Shown here piece after piece: positions 12,707 to 23,729 of a stretch of 64,000 nt of DNA. The stretch is from NCBI GenBank assembly GCA_030374805.1, contig JARGSG010000193.1:186001-250000 (forward strand), written 5' to 3'. This DNA comes from Gracilaria gracilis (Eukaryota; Rhodophyta; Florideophyceae; Gracilariales; Gracilariaceae). Both the position numbers and the translations under genes were made by a program. The notes under the pieces were generated by a model. That model was not told the origin of the DNA and ran no database searches. It saw nothing but the letters and a program-made list of their open reading frames with translations. Numbering within the stretch: position 1 is the stretch's first letter; every line of letters begins with the position of its first letter.

Positions 12707-13278
12707 CCCATCACGCAGGAGTCTCCAGTGTAGCCACACGAGCAGACCATTGAGCACATTGAAGATACTTTTATCAACATGCAACAATTAATCAACACCA
12801 TGCGGTCCGTTCAAGCTGTCATCGACATATCAAGACCTTGTTCGACAACCAGACCTCCTCCCGAAAGCGCACCACTGAAAATCTGAAGGAAAGCGTCAAG
12901 AAGGTCTAAGATCTCACCGCAGATGCTGTCGACGAGGTCCTTCGGCCCGGCTACCTGCTTTCGCTAGCTGCCATTACTTATCTGCAGTCGCAGCAACAAC
13001 AACCGCCTCCACACCCGGAGCACAGGTCACAATCACAATTCTCACATCCAACCTCGTACGCTAACACTAATCCGGGGTATGTGTTCGATGAAATGAGGCC
13101 TGCCGTATTCACTCCGTCAAAACGCTCCACGTCAGGGCTAATGCGCAATATCAACAGCATCGCAAGTGAACTAGTAGGCGTTCTCTGCACCTCCGTTTTT
13201 CCATCCAGCCGCTGTTGTACGTTCTTCCAATCGTATCTCAGTCTGCACGTTTTAATTCGCACGGAGACACACTACTGA

Positions 13279-16200
13279 AACCGCGGAAAAGGCCATCTTG
13301 TCACACCCCTGTATCATACCACACGGCTGTTCGGAGATACATACCTCGGATTGTTTCTAACGTGTTGTTTATCAGCCCTGTCCTGGCTCGCGAACGACGA
13401 TCATAGACCATCGCTCTTTTTCTGACAGATTCTTCGTCCACCAACTACAACATAGATTTCTTGAAATCAGTATACGCGGCGGATGTTCTGCATAATTGCG
13501 TGATCGGTACATATGTCGTGACTTTTGAGTGCAGGGTCATCTGCTATCTTGCCCAGTGCTGCACCAGTTTTCACCGATTCAAATTGGGTTGCAGCAGCAA
13601 GCAGGCAAAGCCGCATCAATTGTGCTGCCGGTATGTGCTGTGATCGCGATCGAGAGTTCCACACACCGACCATGTCGTGTTAGGTTGATCTGTCATCAGA
13701 TTCAGTCCACAACGCACGTGATCTACCAGCCTAATATTTCGTTTATGACATAAACATCATTCATTTCCAGCCTGAAAAGTTCATCAGCCGTCCTCGGGAG
13801 CTGCAATCTTCCAGAATGGAACTCGCTCGCAGGCCGAAATCTATTGATATTCATTTCCAGCATATCCAGGCATTCTTCTCTTAGGTGCGCGCAGCTGGAC
13901 AGTAACCTTTCCAAAGTATTTTTGATACGCCTAGACATGCGTAATCGCGAAAGGTGGTTCCCTCGATTGCGACATTCCAAATACCTGCACCGATGCATTA
14001 CAGCAAGTGATGCCTGATGATATCTGAAACCGACGATTTTGCTCTGCGAAACTAGGGCGTCTTACCATTCGTTCCAAACGACTTGCATCACCTTCCCCTA
14101 CTCCAGCATATAGGGTACTCTGCTTACCTCTGCTTTGAATAGGTTATGTCGCTATTAACTTTCATCGTGGGTGTAACTGAACACTGCAATCCTCTTTGTG
14201 ACGCAGCTGTTCTGTTTCACCCGACTTGAACATTTTTTGCAGCCTTTTGCATCGTCCGTTTCACCTCTTCTTGTTCTTCTTCCCGACTTGGGCATTTTGT
14301 GCAGCACTCTGCATGGTCCGTTTCTTCCACTCTACGAAGGTCATCCTTTTTTAATTGCGATGTCCTTTTTGCTCACAGGTGTTGGCGTGTGCACCACTTC
14401 TGCTTTATATTCGTCTTTTCCCGAAAAGTGTCGTTGAAGAAGCATCACCGCAGACTCGCTATCGATAAAATCCCTCATGCGTATTCCAGTAATTACCGAC
14501 CCACGAAGTTGTTCTTCAGCAGCTCTCGATGTGAAAGTCTCGTTGAGCACCATTATCCTATCCGGGATACAAGTGCCACCGTCATATGTGCATCGTCGAT
14601 AGTGCTATTTAGTTTCTACGAATGTTGACACAGCTTGCTCAGTCATGGAACCCATCAAGCGCAGCCGCCGCACTATAGATATTCTCTTCATGTTTCTGCT
14701 CCACATGCTCATCACACGGCTACGCATTGGTCAGGCACATCGCACAAAGTTAGAACACCGCACCTCTGTAAAAATGACAGGCTGCAGGACCGTCAGGTGT
14801 AACTTTTCCTGCTGCGAACTGCGCTCAAGTCCTCCTCCCTGCTCTTCGAATTCTCATCATGTCGTTCTTCTTTTTTCAAGCATTGTTCATTAACTGCACG
14901 TGATGGAATATAATGCACAAAGCAAGTTATAAGAACCAAAACAAGTGATATGATTTTTACAAAATTTTGTTGGCATTCACAATGTGATCATGCTATTCTT
15001 AAGCCTTTTTACTGTTGCTTGCTGTATCGGATACAGCTTCGATTGTTATGAAAGCTGTATTCTTTTGTGAGGAGTTTCCAGAAAAGTTACATTGCACCAG
15101 ATATACGGTACAACGTTGCAAATCAATATGGCAAGACTTACTGGGGGATCTCGACTGCACAGATCTCATCAGTTCTTGGCCTCCATTGGAGATCCAGATC
15201 TTAAGATTGTGAATGAGGAGCACACTTTGCAGGGGGCTGTGGGCTTCGAATAAGATTTGTTGTCGGGTTAGACAGCGGAGAAACACCCCCCGGTAAAAAA
15301 AAGGCTTAGCGCACAACACGAAACAAAGCAGATAAATGGTGATCTGTAAAAAGCCACGCAAGATGAGATTGTGTACACTAACCCTTCGATATGAGACCAT
15401 ATGTCTTGGCGAATGGGAAAGATTGTTTATTATGTTTGGTCAAACACTCCAAACATTGTATAAACACAACCACCGCGCAGTATGGTCGCCGTTTACAACA
15501 ATATGTGAGATACAGTTTCCTTTTTGCGAAAGCACAAGCATCGCAACAATTGTGGAGCTGAGAGAGAGAGAGTAAGTGGTATCTAGAAGCTGTAAAACTT
15601 GTGTGAATTGAAGCGCACGTTGCTGTGGGGTCATTGGCAGGGCGAAGCTTTGTTGAGCTCGCCACTCTGGAACATAAAGCGGATCGAAGCTGGCCCATCT
15701 TCGCCGTGGATGTGCGATGTAGCGCAAGCAGCAGGTGGGTGGGGGCGGCTCGCAACTAGGCGCAAGTGCGGCATGTCTACATGGCTTCCCATTGGCCTTT
15801 TGGCCACTTCACGCAATTTCAGATGCTCCATAACAAGTGACAAGTTTACACGCTGAAGGTGAGTTGAAGGCGTTCTCCCCGCTGCATGCAACAGTTGCTT
15901 GCGCGCGAGGGCTTGTCTTCCACGCCCTGGTTTCGATATGGCTGTGCTGGCACGTGTAGCTATCTTTTCAGCTATTCTAGAGCTTCTGCTGTTGGCGCAC
16001 CGCAGGTTTTGCACGCCGCAAACAAGCTAGACAGCCCACGCATTGAAACGCCAACCAATCTATGACGTCAACGCCCCGCCCTGTCAATGCTTGTACCGTC
16101 GTATCATAGTGTAGATCATGCGCCTCCAAACAGCGTGGTGCAACAAGTACTGTCGCTGCGCTTGTACGAAAATACTTGTGCGCTGTGCGGCACATTGCAG

Positions 16201-16297
16201 TACACTCGTATAACAGCAATGCCATCGTCCTCTTGCCGCCATGCTTTTATTAGCGGTAAACACTTGCGTGTCTAATTGTCCCCTCCTACAGCTTGTC
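13279..16297. other. 3-kb stretch with no recognisable gene
   Basis: Open frames here are short and occur on both strands without a recognisable domain. The sequence is moderately AT-rich with no clear tandem array. A short AG-type microsatellite lies near 15,563-15,572. It is probably intergenic DNA or very old decayed elements. Confidence 0.5.
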
Positions 16298-16465
16298 TAT
16301 ATTTTCAAGGGCCCGCAGATGTGAATTTATTAGAGCTAATTCTAGAAGCGGCGTGCGCGCAAGATGCTCTTCAACGACGCAGACCATCTTGGTGTTTGTC
16401 CTGCTGCGTTGTTCACCAAGACGACCTTAGTTGTTTCCATCAAATTGCGCCCCGCTCGCTTTACT
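16298..16465 (+). repeat. Split direct repeat A1
   Basis: Matches A2 (21,752-21,917) with fewer than ten differences, from the TATATTTTC start to the GCTCGCTTTACT end. It forms the left end of the element. Confidence 0.85.
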
Positions 16466-16856
16466 TACTTTACTTCAAGTAGCTTTGTCAACAGAAGCGC
16501 ATTCTTCGCCACCAGGTCTCGGTACATCGAACAAGCAGCTAAATGCACTCCACTGACCGGATGGCAATCACCAATTGGCCCAACGTCTCCAGATCCGCGC
16601 AGGTCATGTACTCAGCGTACATGACTGATCCATCTTCGACTTGCTTGACATACCAACGTGCATCACGATCTGCTAACAAACTCAGCCATTCAAATTATTC
16701 GTCGCTTTCCGCCTTGAGCCAAGCCCCATTTCTCACACCAGTACCCAGCTGCTCCTTTCTCATTGCAGGAGATATTTTCTTTGAACAAACCCACTTCTCG
16801 CAGCCTCCATCAGCCCCAAAACGCAACATAAGTACACACAAGCACTTCATTCTTTC

Positions 16857-17705
16857 ATGCAGTCTACCTCCTTCCAGAACAAAATTCCTCTCACAATGGA
16901 CCAACGTCTCGCAATATACATCCAGGAACAATTCGTCGCATGCCCCCGAGCAGGCAAAAGGCAGGAGATGTGTAATTTGCTTTGCATGTTCCTCCTCATG
17001 CTTCCAAGTTTGCGGCAACATATTGGGATGGGACGCAGATGCATTGCCGGCTGGAAGGACATTAAGCCCACGCAATCATCAGTTCCCCTTACAAAACAAC
17101 TCTGTCTTTCCCTGGCATACTACCTTATATCAAATCAAAACACTGCTTCTGCTGCCACATTGCTATTATCATACGGCGCTTGCTTAAGAGTCTCGGAAGC
17201 CAGGAACCTGAAATGGAGTCAGATCGCACTCCCAGGGGATGTTCGCCTATTTGCATACGGCCCTAACGCAGCTGGAGTGAACATTGTAGATGCCAAGACC
17301 TCTAGGAAAACCGGTCGTCTCCAATTTGTGCCCGTGACAGACCCAGATATTGTCCAGATCCTAGTGTTATATCGAACAGCAAACCTCAACCAGTTGCAGT
17401 ACGCTCCACAACTATCATATCATAGATACAAGAAAAGTCTCAAAGAAGCCGCACGTACCTTCCAAATTACCAATGCGAGGCTCACCACGCACACCGCACG
17501 AATAGGAAAAGCGACTAAAGATTACATCAAAGGCACTTCTGTTGACCAGATTGCCATCAACAGACGCTGGAGATCTTTAACATCTCTGCGCTACTACCTC
17601 GACAACGGCAAGTCTTGGATACTCAATATGAACATTTCTGCGCAGCAACAGCGGCGTATCGGATCCAGTGCACAAAGTCTTCTGCCGTTTCTTCAACGTC
17701 TCTGA
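16857..17705 (+). CDS. Tyrosine recombinase (phage-integrase family) of the DIRS-order element
   Basis: A 282-residue protein that would cut and join circular element DNA to the target through a covalent phosphotyrosine link. The catalytic pattern is visible: Arg111 in CLRVSEARNL, the H-x-x-R box as His212-Thr-Ala-Arg215, Arg237-Trp238 in NRRWRS, and Tyr246/Tyr247 in RYYLDNGK near the C-terminus. About 110 residues precede the first catalytic Arg, as expected for an N-terminal DNA-binding domain. The start used is the first Met of the open frame; a Met 13 residues later is also possible. The gene lies between repeat A1 and the Gag-like gene, on the same strand as the reverse transcriptase. 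In DIRS and Ngaro elements the recombinase normally comes last. Confidence 0.85.
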   Translation: MQSTSFQNKIPLTMDQRLAIYIQEQFVACPRAGKRQEMCNLLCMFLLMLPSLRQHIGMGRRCIAGWKDIKPTQSSVPLTKQLCLSLAYYLISNQNTASAATLLLSYGACLRVSEARNLKWSQIALPGDVRLFAYGPNAAGVNIVDAKTSRKTGRLQFVPVTDPDIVQILVLYRTANLNQLQYAPQLSYHRYKKSLKEAARTFQITNARLTTHTARIGKATKDYIKGTSVDQIAINRRWRSLTSLRYYLDNGKSWILNMNISAQQQRRIGSSAQSLLPFLQRL

Positions 17706-17855
17706 CGCCTCGCTCACGGCGCCGCTACGTTTTGTATCACACACATCAGTAACGTTCACATCCAACTATACCGTGCTTCGGTCTTCAAACACTTCAACAA
17801 CTCAATTGACGGCAATCCATTCCTATCACCCTCCTCATCTGCCGATGCTCCCACC

Positions 17856-19388
17856 GTGAACCATCTTCCCCATATTCTGCCTGTTCGTTCTTATTATTAC
17901 TCACTACCAGCCTTCGCGTTTTCCATCCAGCCCTCGCTATCTGAAAGCGCTATGGCAAATCCCCCTCCCCTATCCCTTCCCATTCCTGCATCTTCATCGA
18001 ACCCCGTCCACATAACTGGAGCCGGACCGTCAAATCCTCCACCAAACACTTCACACCCGCTGCATATCGGAAGCGCTGTTCCAGCAGCAGTGCCGATTCT
18101 AGAGGATCCGCCAAATCTCTCCACCCCCTCTCTTCCAACCTTCGGCAATCTTCGCTCCCAAAACAGTGCCTTTTACATGGCAAATCTTTCAAATGCGCAG
18201 CTACACTCTATCTTGCAAAGCGCTCCCGCTCACCTTCGCACCAGTCTTGGCCCTTTTCCTACCACACAACAGCTCTTGGCTGACGTACTCCGTCTCACGG
18301 ATATCGAATTCACGTCATCGTCATCTCACCAACCAAGTGACGCAGAGAATCACAGTACCCTTATGAAAATGACCCCTCCAAATTTGATACAAATGGCTCG
18401 TGAGAACCCCGAACACTTGAAAAGCCTGATGGCATCTGCCTTAAAAGAAGACCAAGCCCTCAGTCCACGAACAGTTCCCGATGCCAACCCCTTCGAGGTT
18501 GCTTCGATTGCGATCTCATGGCTGTTCTCGGCAACCAATCAGTTGCAACAAGCGTCCATTCCACTTGCCAATCCGAGGTTGGCGCCAACAGCACAGCCCG
18601 CTTCAACCACTACCGCCCCTGCCCACACCGGTGCTCTCCTTTCCCTTTCTGTCCCCACGCCACATCAGCCCGCCAACCTCCAAGACTCGGATGATTCAGA
18701 TGATGGGAACCGCCAGCATCCAGCGAAAAGGATCAAGCAAGTCATAGATCCGAAGACATTCTCTTTCGGGGTTACCAAAACCCACCAAACATCTCTGTCT
18801 CACTACCCGGGAAAAGTTCTAAGCTCCACAAGCTTGAAAGTAGAGCAGCTCATCGGACCGGCCATCTTTTCCATACTAACGTCTCAGGGAACCGACATTC
18901 CGACATTTCTTCAACATCATTTCAAGCATTGGAGACGAACCGCAACGGGTCAACCAACTCCGTCGGAGATGGAAGCAGTAACACTCGGGCGTTTGATCCA
19001 CCTCGAAATGCTTGTACACGACTCACCCAAGGAAGCTCTCGAGCAGATAACCTTCTTAGAAATTGCGCTCCGTCGTCTGTACGCAATACTGCGTGTCGAG
19101 GAAGGCCTCTCGACAGGCCTTCACGCGGAAAAGCGCGACGCATGGGACGAAGTGGTCCATCTACTGAAGACAGTCCCGAAAGGGACAGTCAGATCTCAGG
19201 ATCTAGAGAAGGTAGTGACCAAGAACATAACCCTTCAGAAGAAACGGCTGTCAGCGCTGAAGGCAATCCAAGAAGCCAAGTCGAAGGCGCGCAACAATTC
19301 GAGAAGGCACCCTCGCTCTTACCACCAGAATCACGGGCACACCCAGAGTCAACAGCAGAACTACAAGAATCGTCCCTCTAAGAAGTGA
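17856..19388 (+). CDS. Gag-like protein of the DIRS-order element
   Basis: A 510-residue protein between the recombinase and reverse transcriptase genes. The first third is rich in Pro, Ser, Thr and Asn and looks disordered. A short Asp/Ser-rich acidic stretch (DSDDSDDGN) lies near residue 280, followed by KRIKQV. A folded helical part follows (about residues 290-470), and the last 40 residues are basic and rich in Gln, Asn and His (RNNSRRHPRSYHQNHGH), suited to binding nucleic acid without a zinc knuckle. An alternative start is the Met-Ala-Asn at 17,952. The Gag role is inferred from position and composition; no signature domain is visible. Confidence 0.65.
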   Translation: MNHLPHILPVRSYYYSLPAFAFSIQPSLSESAMANPPPLSLPIPASSSNPVHITGAGPSNPPPNTSHPLHIGSAVPAAVPILEDPPNLSTPSLPTFGNLRSQNSAFYMANLSNAQLHSILQSAPAHLRTSLGPFPTTQQLLADVLRLTDIEFTSSSSHQPSDAENHSTLMKMTPPNLIQMARENPEHLKSLMASALKEDQALSPRTVPDANPFEVASIAISWLFSATNQLQQASIPLANPRLAPTAQPASTTTAPAHTGALLSLSVPTPHQPANLQDSDDSDDGNRQHPAKRIKQVIDPKTFSFGVTKTHQTSLSHYPGKVLSSTSLKVEQLIGPAIFSILTSQGTDIPTFLQHHFKHWRRTATGQPTPSEMEAVTLGRLIHLEMLVHDSPKEALEQITFLEIALRRLYAILRVEEGLSTGLHAEKRDAWDEVVHLLKTVPKGTVRSQDLEKVVTKNITLQKKRLSALKAIQEAKSKARNNSRRHPRSYHQNHGHTQSQQQNYKNRPSKK

Positions 19389-21540
19389 CCAACTCCACTG
19401 CGTTCATTCCCATATTCCCTATACCTCGCGTGAACTCTCTCCTGTCTAATTGTCCCCGAGCTCTTGCGGTTATAGAATCGCTTACCCATCTCTTTCTTGG
19501 ACCCAACCAACCACGCAAGAAGCGAAAACGATATCCTCGCTCCCTACACTCGCATCTCAACGCACAACGACATGTCCTGGACAGTTTATCTTATTTTCTC
19601 ACCCACTCATCCATCTCCGAAGATGAGGAAGCCATCCACGATTACATTTTCCGAGCCTTCCCTGACATGGTCTCTACGCCAGCATTTGACCACCTTTACA
19701 AAACTAAGTCCGAATGGTTCTCAAGAGGCCTCTTTAAACCAATCAAACCATCCCGTCTCTCGCTCCCACCCTCTAGGCAATCCCCCCTCCCGAAGCCTCG
19801 CATCACTGGATGTCTAGAGTCCCCGAGGATATTAGACGTCTCTTTCTTGGCCCAGAACACTCTAAGTTTGAAGAACTTTTGTATTCTACTCTCTTCCAAG
19901 CCCAGAATGCCTTCTCAATCCGCAATTCACTGCCTAAACTTCGCACCCACGCTACTCCGTCGAACTATCTCCACCTCTTGGAAAGGATGCACGACTCTGG
20001 AATGTTAACCTGGTCTCTCCAATCGAAGGAAGACGAACGTTACTCCCAACTCGCGGACGTCATCCAACTTACGCTATTCGCTGTCACGAAATCACCGCAA
20101 GAAGACCGTTTGATATCTTGGCCTCGCGTTCAAAATCTCCTTCTGCCCGACCCACCATATACCTCTCTCCCCGATCCAAGTCCCTTTCAGTCCATCCTTC
20201 CCGCGCAGCAACTGTCAGTCATCTACCTGGATGTAGCCAATATGTTTCATAATATTGTGCTCCCCTCCACGCTTTCAAGGCTTTTCCCACTGCAGAAAGT
20301 TACCACTGACCACTTATCTTCCTCTTTTATCGCGAGAATCTCTCATTTTCTCAGGAAGCCCATTGGAAAAGGAGTGTGGCTTCGAACATGCCAGGCAAAA
20401 ATGCCTATGAGGTTTAAATGGTCAGTCTATATCAGTCACAAATTTGCAGGCCACGTCCTTCAAGAGTCATTTCATATCTTCCGCCAGTCCTGCATTGCCC
20501 CTCGCACTGCCTTACGTCTACTGCCTTTCTGCCGGGAGAATGCTCCGTTTGTCGTCAGCGAAATACTATCCCTGCTGCTCCATATTATCGATGACATCGG
20601 TATTGTCGTCTGTAATTGGACCCCGCAAGCACTACTCTTTCTCTATAAGATCTTGAGGACAGTATTCTCCGCAGCAAATTTACCGATCAAACCAAGCAAA
20701 TCGTGTCCTTTCGACAGCGTCGTGCGACAGAACCTCCCCTTCATCGGCTGTATCTGGAACTTGCAGGATGGCCTCGTCTTCCCTATCCGACGCATCATGG
20801 ACAGACTGCACTGTTCTTTGCAAGAACTAGTTCGATCCAGCACGATCAACCACCATGAATGGCAGTCTATTCTTGGGAAACTCATATGGCCCGCCTTGAT
20901 TAACCGACCCCTCTTGTCATGTTTCAACGCTGTTTATAGACACTCTTCTCGCCTTGAGAGTGGGCATATTACTCTATCGAAACAGGACAAGAGGGAGATA
21001 CCTCTATTGTTCACTCTTCTGCCGATGGCGGTCGTAGATGTCAGGTTACCTATTTCGAACATTATTGTCACCTTCGATGCGTCGCCTACCGCAGGTGCTG
21101 TCCTATTCTCAATTGTATACATTCATCTCGCTACAGAACTCTGGCGACTCTCACAGCCACTGGCACAAAACCTCAATTCTCAAGGCATCGAATTCATCAG
21201 GAACACAGAAAAGGTTCGCAGAATTTACAAATCTCTCTCCTGGAGTACGGCGATCGTACACAAATGGAACAAGCCCGAACATATTAATTGCCTCGAGACA
21301 GCCACCGCAGTTCTAGCTCTGAACTGGTTCATCCATCATGGCCTTAATCGATGCCGGTTAATATTCTTCACAGACTCAATGGTCACTCTTGGAGCCCTGA
21401 GAAAAGGAAGGTCCTCGTCTATTCCGCTTCTTCTCCGCTGCCGTCGATTTGGATCATTATGCCTCGCAGTCGGGATACGTGTGTCTTTCGTGCACATTCC
21501 GTCGGAAATGAACGCCGCCGATGAATCATCTCGGCCATAA
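19385..21540 (+). CDS. Reverse transcriptase - RNase H region of the DIRS-order element
   Basis: The main open frame (19,810-21,540, 576 residues) carries a reverse transcriptase with YLDVANMFHNI (first catalytic Asp about residue 141) and IIDDIGIVV (Asp261-Asp262, in place of the YxDD box). The RNase H domain follows, with VTFDASPTAGAV, FTDSMVTLGALRKG and the closing NAADESSRP, which fits the DIRS-type RNase H. The preceding 19.39-19.81 kb also has coding character and probably belongs to the N-terminal part. No methyltransferase domain of the DIRS1 type was seen. Repeat B1 begins about 70 bases after the end. Confidence 0.85.
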
Positions 21541-21608
21541 GAGAGAGCGGTGTCGAAGACTCTCTCTGTAAGAGCATCGCCTCAATATCTCTCGTCGATC
21601 ACGGGATG

Positions 21609-21747
21609 GGAACAGTACATCTCCTGTCGAGAGTACTGTGTGCTTTAAGTTGTGCTTAACTGCACGGTGATAAGACATGGCCGTCTGCACCACCCAGTAC
21701 CCAGACATTAAAGACCTTACGCCGCGAAGCGATAGCTTTGCGATGAA
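21609..21747 (+). repeat. Split direct repeat B1
   Basis: 139 bp, repeated at 21,940-22,078 (B2) with about two substitutions. It lies just downstream of the reverse transcriptase gene and immediately before A2. Confidence 0.88.
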
Positions 21748-21751
21748 TAAT

Positions 21752-21917
21752 ATATTTTCGAGGGCCCGCAGAAGTGGATTTATTAGAGCTAATTCTAGAA
21801 GCGGCGTGGCGCAAGATGCTCTTCAACGACGCAGACCATCTGGGTGTTTGTCCTGCTGCCTTGTTTACCAAGACGACCTTAGTTATTTCCATCAACTTGC
21901 GCCCCGCTCGCTTTACT
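21752..21917 (+). repeat. Split direct repeat A2
   Basis: Second copy of A1 (16,298-16,465), lying between B1 and B2. This nesting is what defines the split-direct-repeat arrangement. Confidence 0.88.
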
Positions 21918-21939
21918 GAAAACCCACCCACCCTACCCT

Positions 21940-22078
21940 GGAACAGTACATCTCCTGTCGAGAGTACTGTGTGCTTTAAGTTGTGCTTAACTGCACGGTG
22001 CTAAGACATGGCCGTCTGCACCACCCAGTACCCAGACATTAAAGATCTTACGCCGCGAAGCGATAGCTTTGCGATGAA
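21940..22078 (+). repeat. Split direct repeat B2 (right end of the element)
   Basis: 139 bp, nearly identical to B1. The element is taken to end here. Confidence 0.88.
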
Positions 22079-22538
22079 CAAATGTAATTCAGCCCGAAAC
22101 TCCTGCAGCCTCTAGCCGGGCGTATAGTCGGGCATAGAGCTGCCGTCTTGGTGGACACCTATTCTAGATAGACGTCAAGAGGAGGAACCACAGCCCGGAA
22201 CTTACCACAGCTTTTTGAATGGGGTCCCCTTTGTTCAAAAGAATGCATGTCATGTGTGTTTGACCAGTTAAGTGCCAATGAAAACAAAAAAAGTCGACGT
22301 TCCATTGACCACGCTATCTAATTACCCTTGGTATTTAGCAAGTGTGACTATGACATTGTACCCTGACAATACAAGCATTTTACAAAGTTTACTATTCACA
22401 TGCTCTCTTCAACCGAGAAGGTTCCTCATGCCATGTCTTTCTGTACTGGATACAATGAACACAAATCGTACTATGTAGACTACTATTATTTGATCTTAAG
22501 TTTTGGTAGTAAGCAATGTCTCGAAAACGGACACCAGA
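22079..22538. other. Spacer, no recognisable gene
   Basis: Nothing coding or repetitive was recognised between the DIRS-order element and the NADPH oxidase remnant. Confidence 0.5.
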
Positions 22539-23682
22539 TCATCCAAAGTTCTCTTCTCGTAATGCGAACCTTACTGAGCAACCATTCTCTTCCAATCTCT
22601 TCACCACTATCTTTCCAACACCCAAATCACGAATCACGGTCGAAACATCCAGGCCTCGCAGGTACGCACCTTTCAGTGCACTCACGATTTCCACCTTTCG
22701 AATACTCTTCTGGATTGAATCTCTCATTTTGTGCGGACCGCAGAAGAAAACTCCAATAGTCGTGTCACTCTTGGCCCTTGAAGCTACGTCAGAGAGAACA
22801 GAGTCCCAGTCAGGACGTCCGAGATTTGAGTCTTGGATAAATTCGTCTCCTACACCCATCTCCTCATCGAGCTCCTTTTCTCGGGTCACGTATCTGTGCA
22901 GGCGAAGCTTCGTTCCACCAGCCAGTGGTTCCAACTCCTGTCGGAACCACAGGTCGGTGTCCGGCTTGGGCGTTGTCTACACAAAGTCAACTTCAGGTGC
23001 CTTCTGGTGTACGTGACATTGGAATCTTCTGCTGATGTCCGTCAGACGACGGCCGTCTAGCGTACCATGCAAGCGGGTGAGAAGCAGAATAAACATGACG
23101 GGGAGTAGTACTAGATAGTTGAGGCCAACCACAATGTTATCCAATGGTTCTCCGACAACCCAGGTGTGAATGTCAAGAGCGGTGGTGGCAATAGCAGCCG
23201 GTACGAGCAGGAACAAGTCCAATAAGCGGGTTCCAGAGAAGAAGCGCGACCCCATTACAGCGATCTCCAGCGCTACGGTCAAAGGAATGAAAAAGGTTAC
23301 AAACAGACTCAGGAAAGTATCTACAATCACAAGCTTGGAAAGAACTGGGAGGGTTTTATCCTTCGGTGGGAAGGGATTGGTGTAGAGAGAGTAGAGAAGC
23401 GAGAGGAAGGGAACGTCGAAAGCGGCGGGTTGTTTCAGGTTAATCCAGTGGTATGCGCCAGCGGGCACTGCGGTAAACGTGGGATGCAAAGGTGACCGGA
23501 GCGGCTGTCGCGGAAGTGAGCGTGGGAACTTCATAGGCACTGCAACATTCTGGGTCGAACTTCATCTGGACTACGTGTACCGGGAGCTGCCCCATCTGAC
23601 AGCACCCATAGCAAGTGCCCCATCCACGAGCCCTATCTACCGTTGGTGCCCATGCCGTATCGCTCCGCATCAAGTGCCCCAT
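22539..23682 (-). pseudogene. C-terminal part of an NADPH oxidase (NOX/RBOH type), decayed
   Basis: NADPH oxidases pass electrons from NADPH through FAD and haem across a membrane to make superoxide. The last part (22,539-22,979) matches the ferric-reductase/NOX NAD-binding domain: LGRPDWDSVL, IGVFFCGPHKM and a terminal FALREENFG, close to the usual family ending. Upstream (about 22,980-23,540) VPAGAYHWINLK resembles the FAD-domain GQY..LN motif. It is followed by about three hydrophobic segments (LVIVDTFLSLFVTFFIPL; LFLLVPAAIATTALDI; IVVGLNYLVLLPVMFILLLT) inserted before the NAD domain. I recall such extra segments from red algal oxidases. A TAG at 22,977-22,979 sits where family members have Trp (VDFV-stop-TTPKP), and the frame changes near 23.49 kb (VHVVQMKFDP upstream). 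The haem and EF-hand parts are absent. Confidence 0.72.
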
Positions 23683-23729
23683 CCACGCTTCCTATTTACC
23701 GTTGGTGCCCATGCCACGTCAAGCGCCTC
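23612..23729 (+). repeat. 59-bp tandem duplication
   Basis: Two adjacent units, 23,612-23,670 and 23,671-23,729, share CAAGTGCCCCATCCACG and ACCGTTGGTGCCCATGCC with several differences between them. They lie just beyond the last recognisable NADPH oxidase sequence. Confidence 0.8.

Larger units (their letters stand above)
7714..13278 (+). pseudogene. MED7: MED7-like Mediator subunit, decayed and split by a copia insertion
   Basis: MED7 is part of the middle module of the Mediator complex in RNA polymerase II transcription. The left segment (7,714-7,922) starts MHPPPFSSSND and continues to RLYDP, LELRKVNASL and LFWKLVDQL, matching the MED7 pattern of Pro-rich start, RLY, ELKKLN and ELVDIL. 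The right segment (12,707 onward) continues the same frame once the element and one copy of its 5-bp target duplication are set aside. It gives EHIEDTFINMQQLINTMRS, like the MED7 pattern of IEDI..LFINMHHLINEYR, then a charged helix and a Gln/Pro tail (QSQQQQPPPHPEHRS) not typical of MED7. TGA at 7,912, TAG at 12,731, a frame change near 12,830 and TAA at 12,907 make it a pseudogene. Identification is by pattern memory, not alignment. Confidence 0.62.
16298..22078 (+). mobile_element. DIRS-order tyrosine-recombinase retrotransposon with split direct repeats
   Basis: The 5.8-kb element has the repeat layout A1 - genes - B1 - A2 - B2, which is the split-direct-repeat structure of Ngaro, PAT and TOC-type elements. 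A1 is 16,298-16,465, B1 21,609-21,747, A2 21,752-21,917 and B2 21,940-22,078. It encodes a tyrosine recombinase, a Gag-like protein and a reverse transcriptase with RNase H, in that order on one strand. Such elements insert through a circular DNA intermediate by recombinase rather than integrase, so no target duplication is expected. It looks nearly whole, with at most about one break. B1 and B2 differ at about two positions, suggesting a fairly recent copy. The recombinase-first order is unusual. Confidence 0.85.

Noticed and set aside
13279-16297. Many 60-133-residue open frames
   Set aside because: They overlap in several frames on both strands, have no recognisable motifs and no coherent composition. 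I treat them as chance.
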